Origin: Rhynochetos jubatus
Lineage: Eukaryota > Chordata > Aves > Eurypygiformes > Rhynochetidae
Assembly (NCBI GenBank): GCA_027574665.1
Contig: CM050657.1
Location: 30,875,408 to 30,939,407, forward strand
Direction: 5' to 3'
Length of the DNA: 64,000 nucleotides
How positions within the stretch are numbered: position 1 is the stretch's first letter; the number at the start of each line of letters is the position of its first letter. Both the position numbers and the translations under genes were made by a program. A model generated the notes under the pieces. It searched no databases and was not told where the DNA came from. It was given only the letters and a program-made list of their open reading frames with translations. Positions 1 to 9,438 of the stretch are shown one piece after another.

Positions 1-182
1 TCGCATTACAGTGCTGCTTCAGATGTCCGTGTTCGGGCAGACGCTTCAACGAGCCGCGCATTCGAGCCTCTCCGAGCCTGTTAGCACAGAGAAGGTGACC
101 CTGTGGATTTCGACTTTCCCGGGGATACAGAGCTCTGTCTTAAGAGGCATGCAGTGCTCTGCCAAAACAAACAAGGTTTCGC
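1..182 (+). repeat. Partial 472-bp unit at left window edge
   Basis: The window opens 32 bases into subrepeat C. The stretch holds the last bases of the C head, the 70-bp private segment (5-74) and the C tail (75-182), which includes the palindrome cluster at 118-152. The first complete unit begins at 183. The truncation is only the window edge. Confidence 0.95.
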
Positions 183-654
183 TAAGAAATTCCCTCGTAG
201 CTCTTTCCCTGTTGGAGGAAAAGGGAGAGGTTTGTTTCTAAGCTTTGCAAGCGGTCCCGCGCTCTGCCGAAAAGGGAACGAACTGCTAGAGCACAGCGAG
301 AGAAAAGAGCGTAAGCAATTCCTTCCTAGCTCTTTCTGTTGCCGAGGAACTGTGGCACTGTTGGAACTGGAGATTGCAAGCAACACAGCGATCCGGCTGC
401 TCTGGCACGCAGTGCTCTGCAAAGGCGCAGCAAGAAGGGACAAGAAATTCTCTCCTAACTCTTTCTGTTTGGTCGCATTACAGTGCTGCTTCAGATGTCC
501 GTGTTCGGGCAGACGCTTCAACGAGCCGCGCATTCGAGCCTCTCCGAGCCTGTTAGCACAGAGAAGGTGACCCTGTGGATTTCGACTTTCCCGGGGATAC
601 AGAGCTCTGTCTTAAGAGGCATGCAGTGCTCTGCCAAAACAAACAAGGTTTCGC

Positions 655-783
655 TAAGAAATTCCCTCGTAGCTCTTTCCCTTTTGGAGGAAAAGGGAGA
701 GCTTTGTTTCTAAGCTTTGCAAGCGGTCCCGCGCTCTGCCGAAAAGGGAACGAACTGCTAGAGCACAGCGAGAGAAAAGAGCG
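655..783 (+). repeat. Subrepeat A (129 bp) of reference unit
   Basis: A starts with taagaaattccctcgtagct and ends with gagagaaaagagcg. It aligns without gaps to subrepeat B at an offset of 129 bases: about 71 of 129 positions match by hand, far above chance. The strongest matches are the first 20 bases (17 of 20) and the gcaagc core (719-724 in A, 848-853 in B). A holds the hairpin at 675-701. It is the only subrepeat found in nearly unchanged form in both the 472-bp and the 272/268-bp units. Confidence 0.85.
675..701 (+). repeat. Inverted repeat (hairpin) in subrepeat A, reference copy
   Basis: The arms tccctttt (678-685) and aaaaggga (691-698) are perfect inverted complements around a 5-base spacer ggagg. 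The pairing can extend outward by one G-T wobble, one A-T and one C-G pair to 675-701. One copy occurs per unit. Some domain-1 units carry ccctgtt, which puts one mismatch in the stem, or ggggg in the spacer. Several mosaic-zone units carry ccgattgg or ccgcttgg, which destroys the left arm. Whether it extrudes or binds a protein is unknown. Confidence 0.75.
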
Positions 784-912
784 TAAGCAATTCCTTCCTA
801 GCTCTTTCTGTTGCCGAGGAACTGTGGCACTGTTGGAACTGGAGATTGCAAGCAACACAGCGATCCGGCTGCTCTGGCACGCAGTGCTCTGCAAAGGCGC
901 AGCAAGAAGGGA
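784..912 (+). repeat. Subrepeat B (129 bp) of reference unit
   Basis: B starts with taagcaattccttcctagct and ends with gcagcaagaagggac. Its head matches the head of C at 24 of 29 positions. Its last part matches the end of C: the 12-base run gcagtgctctgc lies 32 bases before the next subrepeat start in both, and the 45 bases ending with that run match at about 29 positions. In the short dimeric units no separate B copy is present. B is among the least variable parts of the unit in this window. Confidence 0.83.
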
Positions 913-948
913 CCAGAAATTCTCTCCTAACTCTTTCTGTTTGGTCGC

Positions 949-1018
949 ATTACAGTGCTGCTTCAGATGTCCGTGTTCGGGCAGACGCTTCAACGAGCCG
1001 CGCATTCGAGCCTCTCCG
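949..1018 (+). repeat. 70-bp segment private to subrepeat C
   Basis: The segment runs from attacagtgctgcttcag to gagcctctccg. It is missing from all fifteen 272/268-bp units and has no recognisable similarity to A or B. It is CpG-rich (ccgtgttcgggcagacgc, acgagccgcgcattcgag). Its right edge contains a short direct repeat, cgagcct-ctc-cgagcct, running into the C tail. It could be an insertion that helped create the 472-bp unit, or sequence deleted when the short unit formed. It does not resemble a mobile element that I recognise. Confidence 0.65.
982..998 (-). other. Weak CENP-B-box-like motif in private 70-bp segment
   Basis: On the minus strand the motif reads GCTCGTTGAAGCGTCTG. Against the canonical mammalian box YTTCGTTGGAARCGGGA, with one base gapped, about 11 of 17 positions agree: the block TCGTTG and the block AARCG. 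The canonical CGGG end and one of the leading T residues do not match, so it fails the strict core definition. It occurs once per 472-bp unit and is absent from the short units because it lies in the 70-bp segment. Recorded as a resemblance only. Confidence 0.2.
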
Positions 1019-1061
1019 AGCCTGTTAGCACAGAGAAGGTGACCCTGTGGATTTCGACTTT

Positions 1062-1096
1062 CCCGGGGATACAGAGCTCTGTCTTAAGAGGCATGC
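1062..1096. repeat. Cluster of four perfect palindromes in C tail, reference copy
   Basis: Within 35 bases lie CCCGGG (1062-1067), the 12-base palindrome ACAGAGCTCTGT (1071-1082), CTTAAG (1083-1088) and GCATGC (1091-1096). The cluster recurs once per unit. Units with ggatccag instead of ggatacag lose the outer pair of the 12-base palindrome. Most short units have cccggtgat and lose CCCGGG. The last three palindromes are nearly invariant across the window. Confidence 0.8.
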
Positions 1097-4000
1097 AGTG
1101 CTCTGCCAAAACAAACAAGGTTTCGCTAAGAAATTCCCTCGTAGCTCTTTCCCTTTTGGGGGAAAAGGGAGAGGTTTGTTTCTAAGCTTTGCAAGCGGTC
1201 CCGCGCTCTGCCGAAAAGGGAACGAACTGCTAGAGCACAGCGAGAGAAAAGAGCGTAAGCAATTCCTTCCTAGCTCTTTCTGTTGCCGAGGAACTGTGGC
1301 ACTGTTGGAACTGGAGATTGCAAGCAACACAGCGATCCGGCTGCTCTGGCACGCAGTGCTCTGCAAAGGCGCAGCAAGAAGGGACAAGAAATTCTCTCCT
1401 AACTCTTTCTCTTTGGTCGCATTACAGTGCTGCTTTAGATGTCCGTGTTCGGGCAGACGCTTCAACGAGCCGCGCATTCGAGCCTCTCCGAGCCTGTTAG
1501 CACAGAGAAGGTGACCCTGTGGATTTCGACTTTCCCGGGGATCCAGAGCTCTGTCTTAAGAGGCATGCAGTGCTCTGCCAAAACAAACAAGGTTTCGCCA
1601 AGAAATTCCCTCGTAGCTCTTTCCCTTTTGGAGGAAAAGGGAGAGCTTTGTTTCTAAGCTTTGCAAGCGGTCCCGCGCTCTGCCGAAAAGGGAACGAACT
1701 GCTAGAGCACAGCGAGAGAAAAGAGCGTAAGCAATTCCTTCCTAGCTCTTTCTGTTGCCGAGGAACTGTGGCACTGTTGGAACTGGAGATTGCAAGCAAC
1801 ACAGAGATCCGGCTGCTCTGGCACGCAGTGCTCTGCAAAGGCGCAGCAAGAAGGGACCAGAAATTCTCTCCTAACTCTTTCTGTTTGGTCGCATTACAGT
1901 GCTGCTTCAGATGTCCGTGTTCGGGCAGACGCTTCAACGAGCCGCGCATTCGAGCCTCTCCGAGCCTGTTAGCACAGAGAAGGTGACCCTGTGGATTTCG
2001 ACTTTCCCGGGGATACAGAGCTCTGTCTTAAGAGGCATGCAGTGCTCTGCCAAAACAAACAAGGTTTCGCTAAGAAATTCCCTCGTAGCTCTTTCCCTTT
2101 TGGGGGAAAAGGGAGAGGTTTGTTTCTAAGCTTTGCAAGCGGTCCCGCGCTCTGCCGAAAAGGGAACGAACTGCTAGAGCACAGCGAGAGAAAAGAGCGT
2201 AAGCAATTCCTTCCTAGCTCTTTCTGTTGCCGAGGAACTGTGGCACTGTTGGAACTGGAGATTGCAAGCAACACAGCGATCCGGCTGCTCTGGCACGCAG
2301 TGCTCTGCAAAGGCGCAGCAAGAAGGGACAAGAAATTCTCTCCTAACTCTTTCTGTTTGGTCGCATTACAGTGCTGCTTCAGATGTCCGTGTTCGGGCAG
2401 ACGCTTCAACGAGCCGCGCATTCCAGCCTCTCCGAGCCTGTTAGCACAGAGAAGGTGACCCTGTGGATTTCGACTTTCCCGGGGATACAGAGCTCTGTCT
2501 TAAGAGGCATGCAGTGCTCTGCCAAAACAAACAAGGTTTCGCTAAGAAATTCCCTCGTAGCTCTTTCCCTGTTGGAGGAAAAGGGAGAGCTTTGTTTCTA
2601 AGCTTTGCAAGCGGTCCCGCGCTCTGCCGAAAAGGGAACGAACTGCTAGAGCACAGCGAGAGAAAAGAGCGTAAGCAATTCCTTCCTAGCTCTTTCTGTT
2701 GCCGAGGAACTGTGGCACTGTTGGAACTGGAGATTGCAAGCAACACAGCGATCCGGCTGCTCTGGCACGCAGTGCTCTGCAAAGGCGCAGCAAGAAGGGA
2801 CAAGAAATTCTCTCCTAACTCTTTCTGTTTGGTCGCATTACAGTGCTGCTTCAGATGGCCGTGTTCGGGCAGACGCTTCAACGAGCCGCGCATCCCAGCC
2901 TCTCCGAGCCTGTTAGCACAGAGAAGGTGACCCTGTGGATTTCGACTTTCCCGGGGATCCAGAGCTCTGTCTTAAGAGGCATGCAGTGCTCTGCCAAAAC
3001 AAACAAGGTTTCGCTAAGAAATTCCCTCGTAGCTCTTTCCCTGTTGGAGGAAAAGGGAGAGGTTTGTTTCTAAGCTTTGCAAGCGGTCCCGCGCTCTGCC
3101 GAAAAGGGAACGAACTGCTAGAGCACAGCGAGAGAAAAGAGCGTAAGCAATTCCTTCCTAGCTCTTTCTGTTGCCGAGGAACTGTGGCACTGTTGGAACT
3201 GGAGATTGCAAGCAACACAGCGATCCGGCTGCTCTGGCACGCAGTGCTCTGCAAAGGCGCAGCAAGAAGGGACAAGAAATTCTCTCCAAACTCTTTCTGT
3301 TTGGTCGCATTACAGTGCTGCTTCAGATGTCCGTGTTCGGGCAGACGCTTCAACGAGCCGCGCATTCGAGCCTCTCCGAACCTGTTAGCACAGAGAAGGT
3401 GACCCTGTGGATTTCGACTTTCCCGGGGATACAGAGCTCTGTCTTAAGAGGCATGCAGTGCTCTGCCAAAACAAACAAGGTTTCGCTAAGAAATTCCCTC
3501 GTAGCTCTTTCCCTTTTGGAGGAAAAGGGAGAGGTTTGTTTCTAAGCTTTGCAAGCGGTCCCGCGCTCTGCCGAAAAGGGAACGAACTGCTAGAGCACAG
3601 CGAGAGAAAAGAGCGTAAGCAATTCCTTCCTAGCTCTTTCTGTTGCCGAGGAACTGTGGCACTGTTGGAACTGGAGATTGCAAGCAACACAGCGATCCGG
3701 CTGCTCTGGCACGCAGTGCTCTGCAAAGGCGCAGCAAGAAGGGACAAGAAATTCTCTCCTAACTCTTTCTGTTTGGTCGCATTACAGTGCTGCTTCAGAT
3801 GTCCGTGTTCGGGCAGACGCTTCAACGAGCCGCGCATTCGAGCCTCTCCGAGCCTGTTAGCACAGAGAAGGTGACCCTGTGGATTTCGAATTTCCCGGGG
3901 ATCCAGAGCTCTGTCTTAAGAGGCATGCAGTGCTCTGCCAAAACAAACAAGGTTTCGCTAAGAAATTCCCTCGTAGCTCTTTCCCTGTTGGAGGAAAAGG

Positions 4001-4902
4001 GAGAGGTTTGTTTCTAAGCTTTGCAAGCGGTCCCGCGCTCTGCCGAAAAGGGAACGAACTGCTAGAGCACAGCGAGAGAAAAGAGCGTAAGCAATTCCTT
4101 CCTAGCTCTTTCTGTTGCCGAGGAACGGTGGCACTGTTGGAACTGGAGATTGCAAGCAACACAGCGATCCGGCTGCTCTGGCACGCAGTGCTCTGCAAAG
4201 GCGCAGCAAGAAGGGACAAGAAATTCTCTCCTAACTCTTTCTGTTTGGTCGCATTACAGTGCTGCTTCAGATGTCCGTGTTCGGGCAGACGCTTCAACGA
4301 GCCGCGCATTCGAGCCTCTCCGAGCCTGTTAGCACAGAGAAGGTGACCCTGTGGATTTCGACTTTCCCGGGGATACAGAGCTCTGTCTTAAGAGGCATGC
4401 AGTGCTCTGCCAAAACAAACAAGGTTTCGCCAAGAAATTCCCTCGTAGCTCTTTCCCTTTTGGAGGAAAAGGGAGAGCTTTGTTTCTAAGCTTTGCAAGC
4501 GGTCCCGCGCTCTGCCGAAAAGGGAACGAACTGCTAGAGCACAGCGAGAGAAAAGAGCGTAAGCAATTCCTTCCTAGCTCTTTCTGTTGCCGAGGAACTG
4601 TGGCACTGTTGGAACTGGAGATTGCAAGCAACACAGCGATCCGGCTGCTCTGGCACGCAGTGCTCTGCAAAGGCGCAGCAAGAAGGGACAAGAAATTCTC
4701 TCCTAACTCTTTCTGTTTGGTCGCATTACAGTGCTGCTTCAGATGTCCGTGTTCGGGCAGACGCTTCAACGAGCCGCGCATTCCAGCCTCTCCGAGCCTG
4801 TTAGCACAGAGAAGGTGACCCTGTGGATTTCGACTTTCCCGGGGATACAGAGCTCTGTCTTAAGAGGCATGCAGTGCTCTGCCAAAACAAACAAGGTTTC
4901 GC

Positions 4903-7734
4903 TAAGAAATTCCCTCGTAGCTCTTTCCCTTTTGGAGGAAAAGGGAGAGCTTTGTTTCTAAGCTTTGCAAGCGGTCCCGCGCTCTGCCGAAAAGGGAACG
5001 AACTGCTAGAGCACAGCGAGAGAAAAGAGCGTAAGCAATTCCTTCCTAGCTCTTTCTGTTGCCGAGGAACTGTGGCACTGTTGGAACTGGAGATTGCAAG
5101 CAACACAGCGATCCGGCTGCTCTGGCACGCAGTGCTCTGCAAAGGCGCAGCAAGAAGGGACAAGAAATTCTCTCCTAACTCTTTCTGTTTGGTGGCATTA
5201 CAGTGCTGCTTCAGATGTCCGTGTTCGGGCAGACGCTTCAACGAGCCGCGCATTCCAGCCTCTCCGAGCCTGTTAGCACAGAGAAGGTGACCCTGTGGAT
5301 TTCGACTTTCCCGGGGATACAGAGCTCTGTCTTAAGAGGCATGCAGTGCTCTGCCAAAACAAACAAGGTTTCGCTAAGAAATTCCCTCGTAGCTCTTTCC
5401 CTTTTGGGGGAAAAGGGAGAGGTTTTTTTCTAAGCTTTGCAAGCGGTCCCGCGCTCTGCCGAAAAGGGAACGAACTGCTAGAGCACAGCGAGAGAAAAGA
5501 GCGTAAGCAATTCCTTCCTAGCTCTTTCTGTTGCCGAGGAACTGTGGCACTGTTGGAACTGGAGATTGCAAGCAACACAGCGATCCGGCTGCTCTGGCAC
5601 GCAGTGCTCTGCAAAGGCGCAGCAAGAAGGGACAAGAAATTCTCTCCAAACTCTTTCTGTTTGGTCGCATTACAGTGCTGCTTCAGATGGCCGTGTTCGG
5701 GCAGACGCTTCAACGAGCCGCGCATTCGAGCCTCTCCGAGCCTGTTAGCACAGAGAAGGTGACCCTGTGGATTTCGACTTTCCCGGGGATAGAGAGCTCT
5801 GTCTTAAGAGGCATGCAGTGCTCTGCCAAAACAAACAAGGTTTCGCTAAGAAATTCCCTCGTAGCTCTTTCCCTTTTGGAGGAAAAGGGAGAGGTTTGTT
5901 TCTAAGCTTTGCAAGCGGTCCCGCGCTCTGCCGAAAAGGGAACGAACTGCTAGAGCACAGCGAGAGAAAAGAGCGTAAGCAATTCCTTCCTAGCTCTTTC
6001 TGTTGCCGAGGAACTGTGGCACTGTTGGAACTGGAGATTGCAAGCAACACAGCGATCCGGCTGCTCTGGCACGCAGTGCTCTGCAAAGGCGCAGCAAGAA
6101 GGGACAAGAAATTCTCTCCTAACTCTTTCTGTTTGGTCGCATTACAGTGCTGCTTCAGATGTCCGTGTTCGGGCAGACGCTTCAACGAGCCGCGCATTCC
6201 AGCCTCTCCGAGCCTGTTAGCACAGAGAAGGTGACCCTGTGGATTTCGACTTTCCCGGGGATACAGAGCTCTGTCTTAAGAGGCATGCAGTGCTCTGCCA
6301 AAACAAACAAGGTTTCGCTAAGAAATTCCCTCGTAGCTCTTTCCCTTTTGGAGGAAAAGGGAGAGCTTTGTTTCTAAGCTTTGCAAGCGGTCCCGCGCTC
6401 TGCCGAAAAGGGAACGAACTGCTAGAGCACAGCGAGAGAAAAGAGCGTAAGCAATTCCTTCCTAGCTCTTTCTGTTGCCGAGGAACTGTGGCACTGTTGG
6501 AACTGGAGATTGCAAGCAACACAGCGATCCGGCTGCTCTGGCACGCAGTGCTCTGCAAAGGCGCAGCAAGAAGGGACAAGAAATTCTCTCCTAACTCTTT
6601 CTGTTTGGTGGCATTACAGTGCTGCTTCAGATGTCCGTGTTCGGGCAGACGCTTCAACGAGCCGCGCATTCCAGCCTCTCCGAGCCTGTTAGCACAGAGA
6701 AGGTGACCCTGTGGATTTCGACTTTCCCGGGGATACAGAGCTCTGTCTTAAGAGGCATGCAGTGCTCTGCCAAAACAAACAAGGTTTCGCTAAGAAATTC
6801 CCTCGTAGCTCTTTCCCTTTTGGGGGAAAAGGGAGAGGTTTTTTTCTAAGCTTTGCAAGCGGTCCCGCGCTCTGCCGAAAAGGGAACGAACTGCTAGAGC
6901 ACAGCGAGAGAAAAGAGCGTAAGCAATTCCTTCCTAGCTCTTTCTGTTGCCGAGGAACTGTGGCACTGTTGGAACTGGAGATTGCAAGCAACACAGCGAT
7001 CCGGCTGCTCTGGCACGCAGTGCTCTGCAAAGGCGCAGCAAGAAGGGACAAGAAATTCTCTCCTAACTCTTTCTGTTTGGTCGCATTACAGTGCTGCTTC
7101 AGATGTCCGTGTTCGGGCAGACGCTTCAACGAGCCGCGCATTCCAGCCTCTCCGAGCCTGTTAGCACAGAGAAGGTGACCCTGTGGATTTCGACTTTCCC
7201 GGGGATCCAGAGCTCTGTCTTAAGAGGCATGCAGTGCTCTGCCAAAACAAACAAGGTTTCGCTAAGAAATTCCCTCGTAGCTCTTTCCCTGTTGGAGGAA
7301 AAGGGAGAGGTTTGTTTCTAAGCTTTGCAAGCGGTCCCGCGCTCTGCCGAAAAGGGAACGAACTGCTAGAGCACAGCGAGAGAAAAGAGCGTAAGCAATT
7401 CCTTCCTAGCTCTTTCTGTTGCCGAGGAACTGTGGCACTGTTGGAACTGGAGATTGCAAGCAACACAGCGATCCGGCTGCTCTGGCACGCAGTGCTCTGC
7501 AAAGGCGCAGCAAGAAGGGACAAGAAATTCTCTCCAAACTCTTTCTGTTTGGTCGCATTACAGTGCTGCTTCAGATGTCCGTGTTCGGGCAGACGCTTCA
7601 ACGAGCCGCGCATTCGAGCCTCTCCGAGCCTGTTAGCACAGAGAAGGTGACCCTGTGGATTTCGACTTTCCCGGGGATAGAGAGCTCTGTCTTAAGAGGC
7701 ATGCAGTGCTCTGCCAAAACAAACAAGGTTTCGC
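4903..7734 (+). repeat. Local block duplication of 3-4 units in domain 1
   Basis: Two rare marker sets recur here. A run of seven T residues after gagagg (near 5425 and 6841) and ggtggcatt (near 5192 and 6608) recur at 1,416 bp, exactly three units. The variant gggatagagag (near 5788 and 7676) and the B/C-border form tctccaaactc (near 5642 and 7530) recur at 1,888 bp, exactly four units. The two spacings overlap, so at least two successive unequal exchanges, with three- and four-unit registers, are needed. Confidence 0.7.
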
Positions 7735-9438
7735 TAAGAAATTCCCTCGTAGCTCTTTCCCTTTTGGAGGAAAAGGGAGAGGTTTGTTTCTAAGCTTTGC
7801 AAGCGGTCCCGCGCTCTGCCGAAAAGGGAACGAACTGCTAGAGCACAGCGAGAGAAAAGAGCGTAAGCAATTCCTTCCTAGCTCTTTCTGTTGCCGAGGA
7901 ACTGTGGCACTGTTGGAACTGGAGATTGCAAGCAACACAGCGATCCGGCTGCTCTGGCACGCAGTGCTCTGCAAAGGCGCAGCAAGAAGGGACAAGAAAT
8001 TCTCTCCTAACTCTTTCTGTTTGGTCGCATTACAGTGCTGCTTCAGATGTCCGTGTTCGGGCAGACGCTTCAACGAGCCGCGCATTCCAGCCTCTCCGAG
8101 CCTGTTAGCACAGAGAAGGTGACCCTGTGGATTTCGAATTTCCCGGGGATCCAGAGCTCTGTCTTAAGAGGCATGCAGTGCTCTGCCAAAACAAACAAGG
8201 TTTCGCTAAGAAATTCCCTCGTAGCTCTTTCCCTGTTGGAGGAAAAGGGAGAGGTTTGTTTCTAAGCTTTGCAAGCGGTCCCGCGCTCTGCCGAAAAGGG
8301 AACAAACTGCTAGAGCACAGCGAGAGAAAAGAGCGTAAGCAATTCCTTCCTAGCTCTTTCTGTTGCCGAGGAACTGTGGCACTGTTGGAACTGGAGATTG
8401 CAAGCAACACAGCGATCCGGCTGCTCTGGCACGCAGTGCTCTGCAAAGGCGCAGCAAGAAGGGACCAGAAATTCTCTCCTAACTCTTTCTGTTTGGTCGC
8501 ATTACAGTGCTGCTTCAGATGGCCGTGTTCGGGCAGACGCTTCAACGAGCCGCGCATTCGAGCCTCTCCGAGCCTGTTAGCACAGAGAAGGTGACCCTGT
8601 GGATTTCGACTTTCCCGGGGATACAGAGCTCTGTCTTAAGCGGCATGCAGTGCTCTGCCAAAACAAACAAGGTTTCGCTAAGAAATTCCCTCGTAGCTCT
8701 TTCCCTTTTGGGGGAAAAGGGAGAGGTTTGTTTCTAAGCTTTGCAAGCGGTCCCGCGCTCTGCCGAAAAGGGAACGAACTGCTAGAGCACAGCGAGAGAA
8801 AAGAGCGTAAGCAATTCCTTCCTAGCTCTTTCTGTTGCCGAGGAACTGTGGCACTGTTGGAACTGGAGATTGCAAGCAACACAGCGATCCGGCTGCTCTG
8901 GCACGCAGTGCTCTGCAAAGGCGCAGCAAGAAGGGACAAGAAATTCTCTCCTAACTCTTTCTGTTTGGTCGCATTACAGTGCTGCTTCAGATGTCCGTGT
9001 TCGGGCAGACGCTTCAACGAGCCGCGCATTCGAGCCTCTCCGAGCCTGTTAGCACAGAGAAGGTGACCCTGTGGATTTCGAATTTCCCGGGGATACAGAG
9101 CTCTGTCTTAAGAGGCATGCAGTGCTCTGCCAAAACAAACAAGGTTTCGCTAAGAAATTCCCTCGTAGCTCTTTCCCTGTTGGAGGAAAAGGGAGAGGTT
9201 TGTTTCTAAGCTTTGCAAGCGGTCCCGCGCTCTGCCGAAAAGGGAACGAACTGCTAGAGCACAGCGAGAGAAAACAGCGTCAGCAATTCCTTCCTAGCTC
9301 TTTCTGTTGCCGAGGAACTGTGGCACTGTTGGAACTGGAGATTGCAAGCAACACAGCGATCCGGCTGCTCTGGCACGCAGTGCTCTGCAAAGGCGCAGCA
9401 AGAAGGGACAAGAAATTCTCTCCTAACTCTTTCTGTTT

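Larger units (their letters stand above)
655..1126 (+). repeat. Reference 472-bp satellite unit (A+B+C)
   Basis: This complete unit is close to the form seen across the left third of the array and is used to describe internal structure. It contains subrepeat A (655-783), subrepeat B (784-912) and subrepeat C (913-1126). The related start motifs taagaaattc, taagcaattc and caagaaattc, each followed by a ctcctagctcttt-like run, lie 129, 129 and 214 bases apart. Because 472 is not a multiple of three, a reading frame cannot continue in register from one unit to the next, which argues against a repeated protein domain. One AAGCTT (HindIII) site lies in A at 712-717 and recurs once per unit, including in the short units. 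The choice of unit start is conventional. Confidence 0.95.
913..1126 (+). repeat. Subrepeat C (214 bp) with private 70-bp segment
   Basis: C reads as one 129-143-bp subrepeat split by extra sequence. The head (913-948) matches the starts of A and B, and the tail (1019-1126) matches the end of B, including gcagtgctctgc. Between them, 949-1018 has no counterpart in A, in B or in the short units. The tail carries the palindrome cluster at 1062-1096. The short units of the mosaic zone join a C-like head directly to a C-like tail, which independently supports treating the 70 bases as a separable module. Confidence 0.8.

Noticed and set aside
942-1018. tRNA-like or polymerase III promoter sequence in the 70-bp segment (attcgagcc near a B box, tggtcgcatta near an A box)
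   Set aside because: The B-box match is 8 of 9 but the A-box match is poor. I could not form a cloverleaf, and there is no T-run terminator.
81-1042. Recurrent 150-155-codon open frames on both strands as protein-coding genes
   Set aside because: They repeat once per unit with no start context, splice structure or recognisable domain, overlap on opposite strands, differ freely between copies and are interrupted in several units. They follow from the repeat.
655-1126. A 43-bp ancestral period (129 = 3 x 43, 472 close to 11 x 43)
   Set aside because: The numbers fit, but successive 43-bp segments of A show no convincing alignment, so I keep only the 129-bp level.
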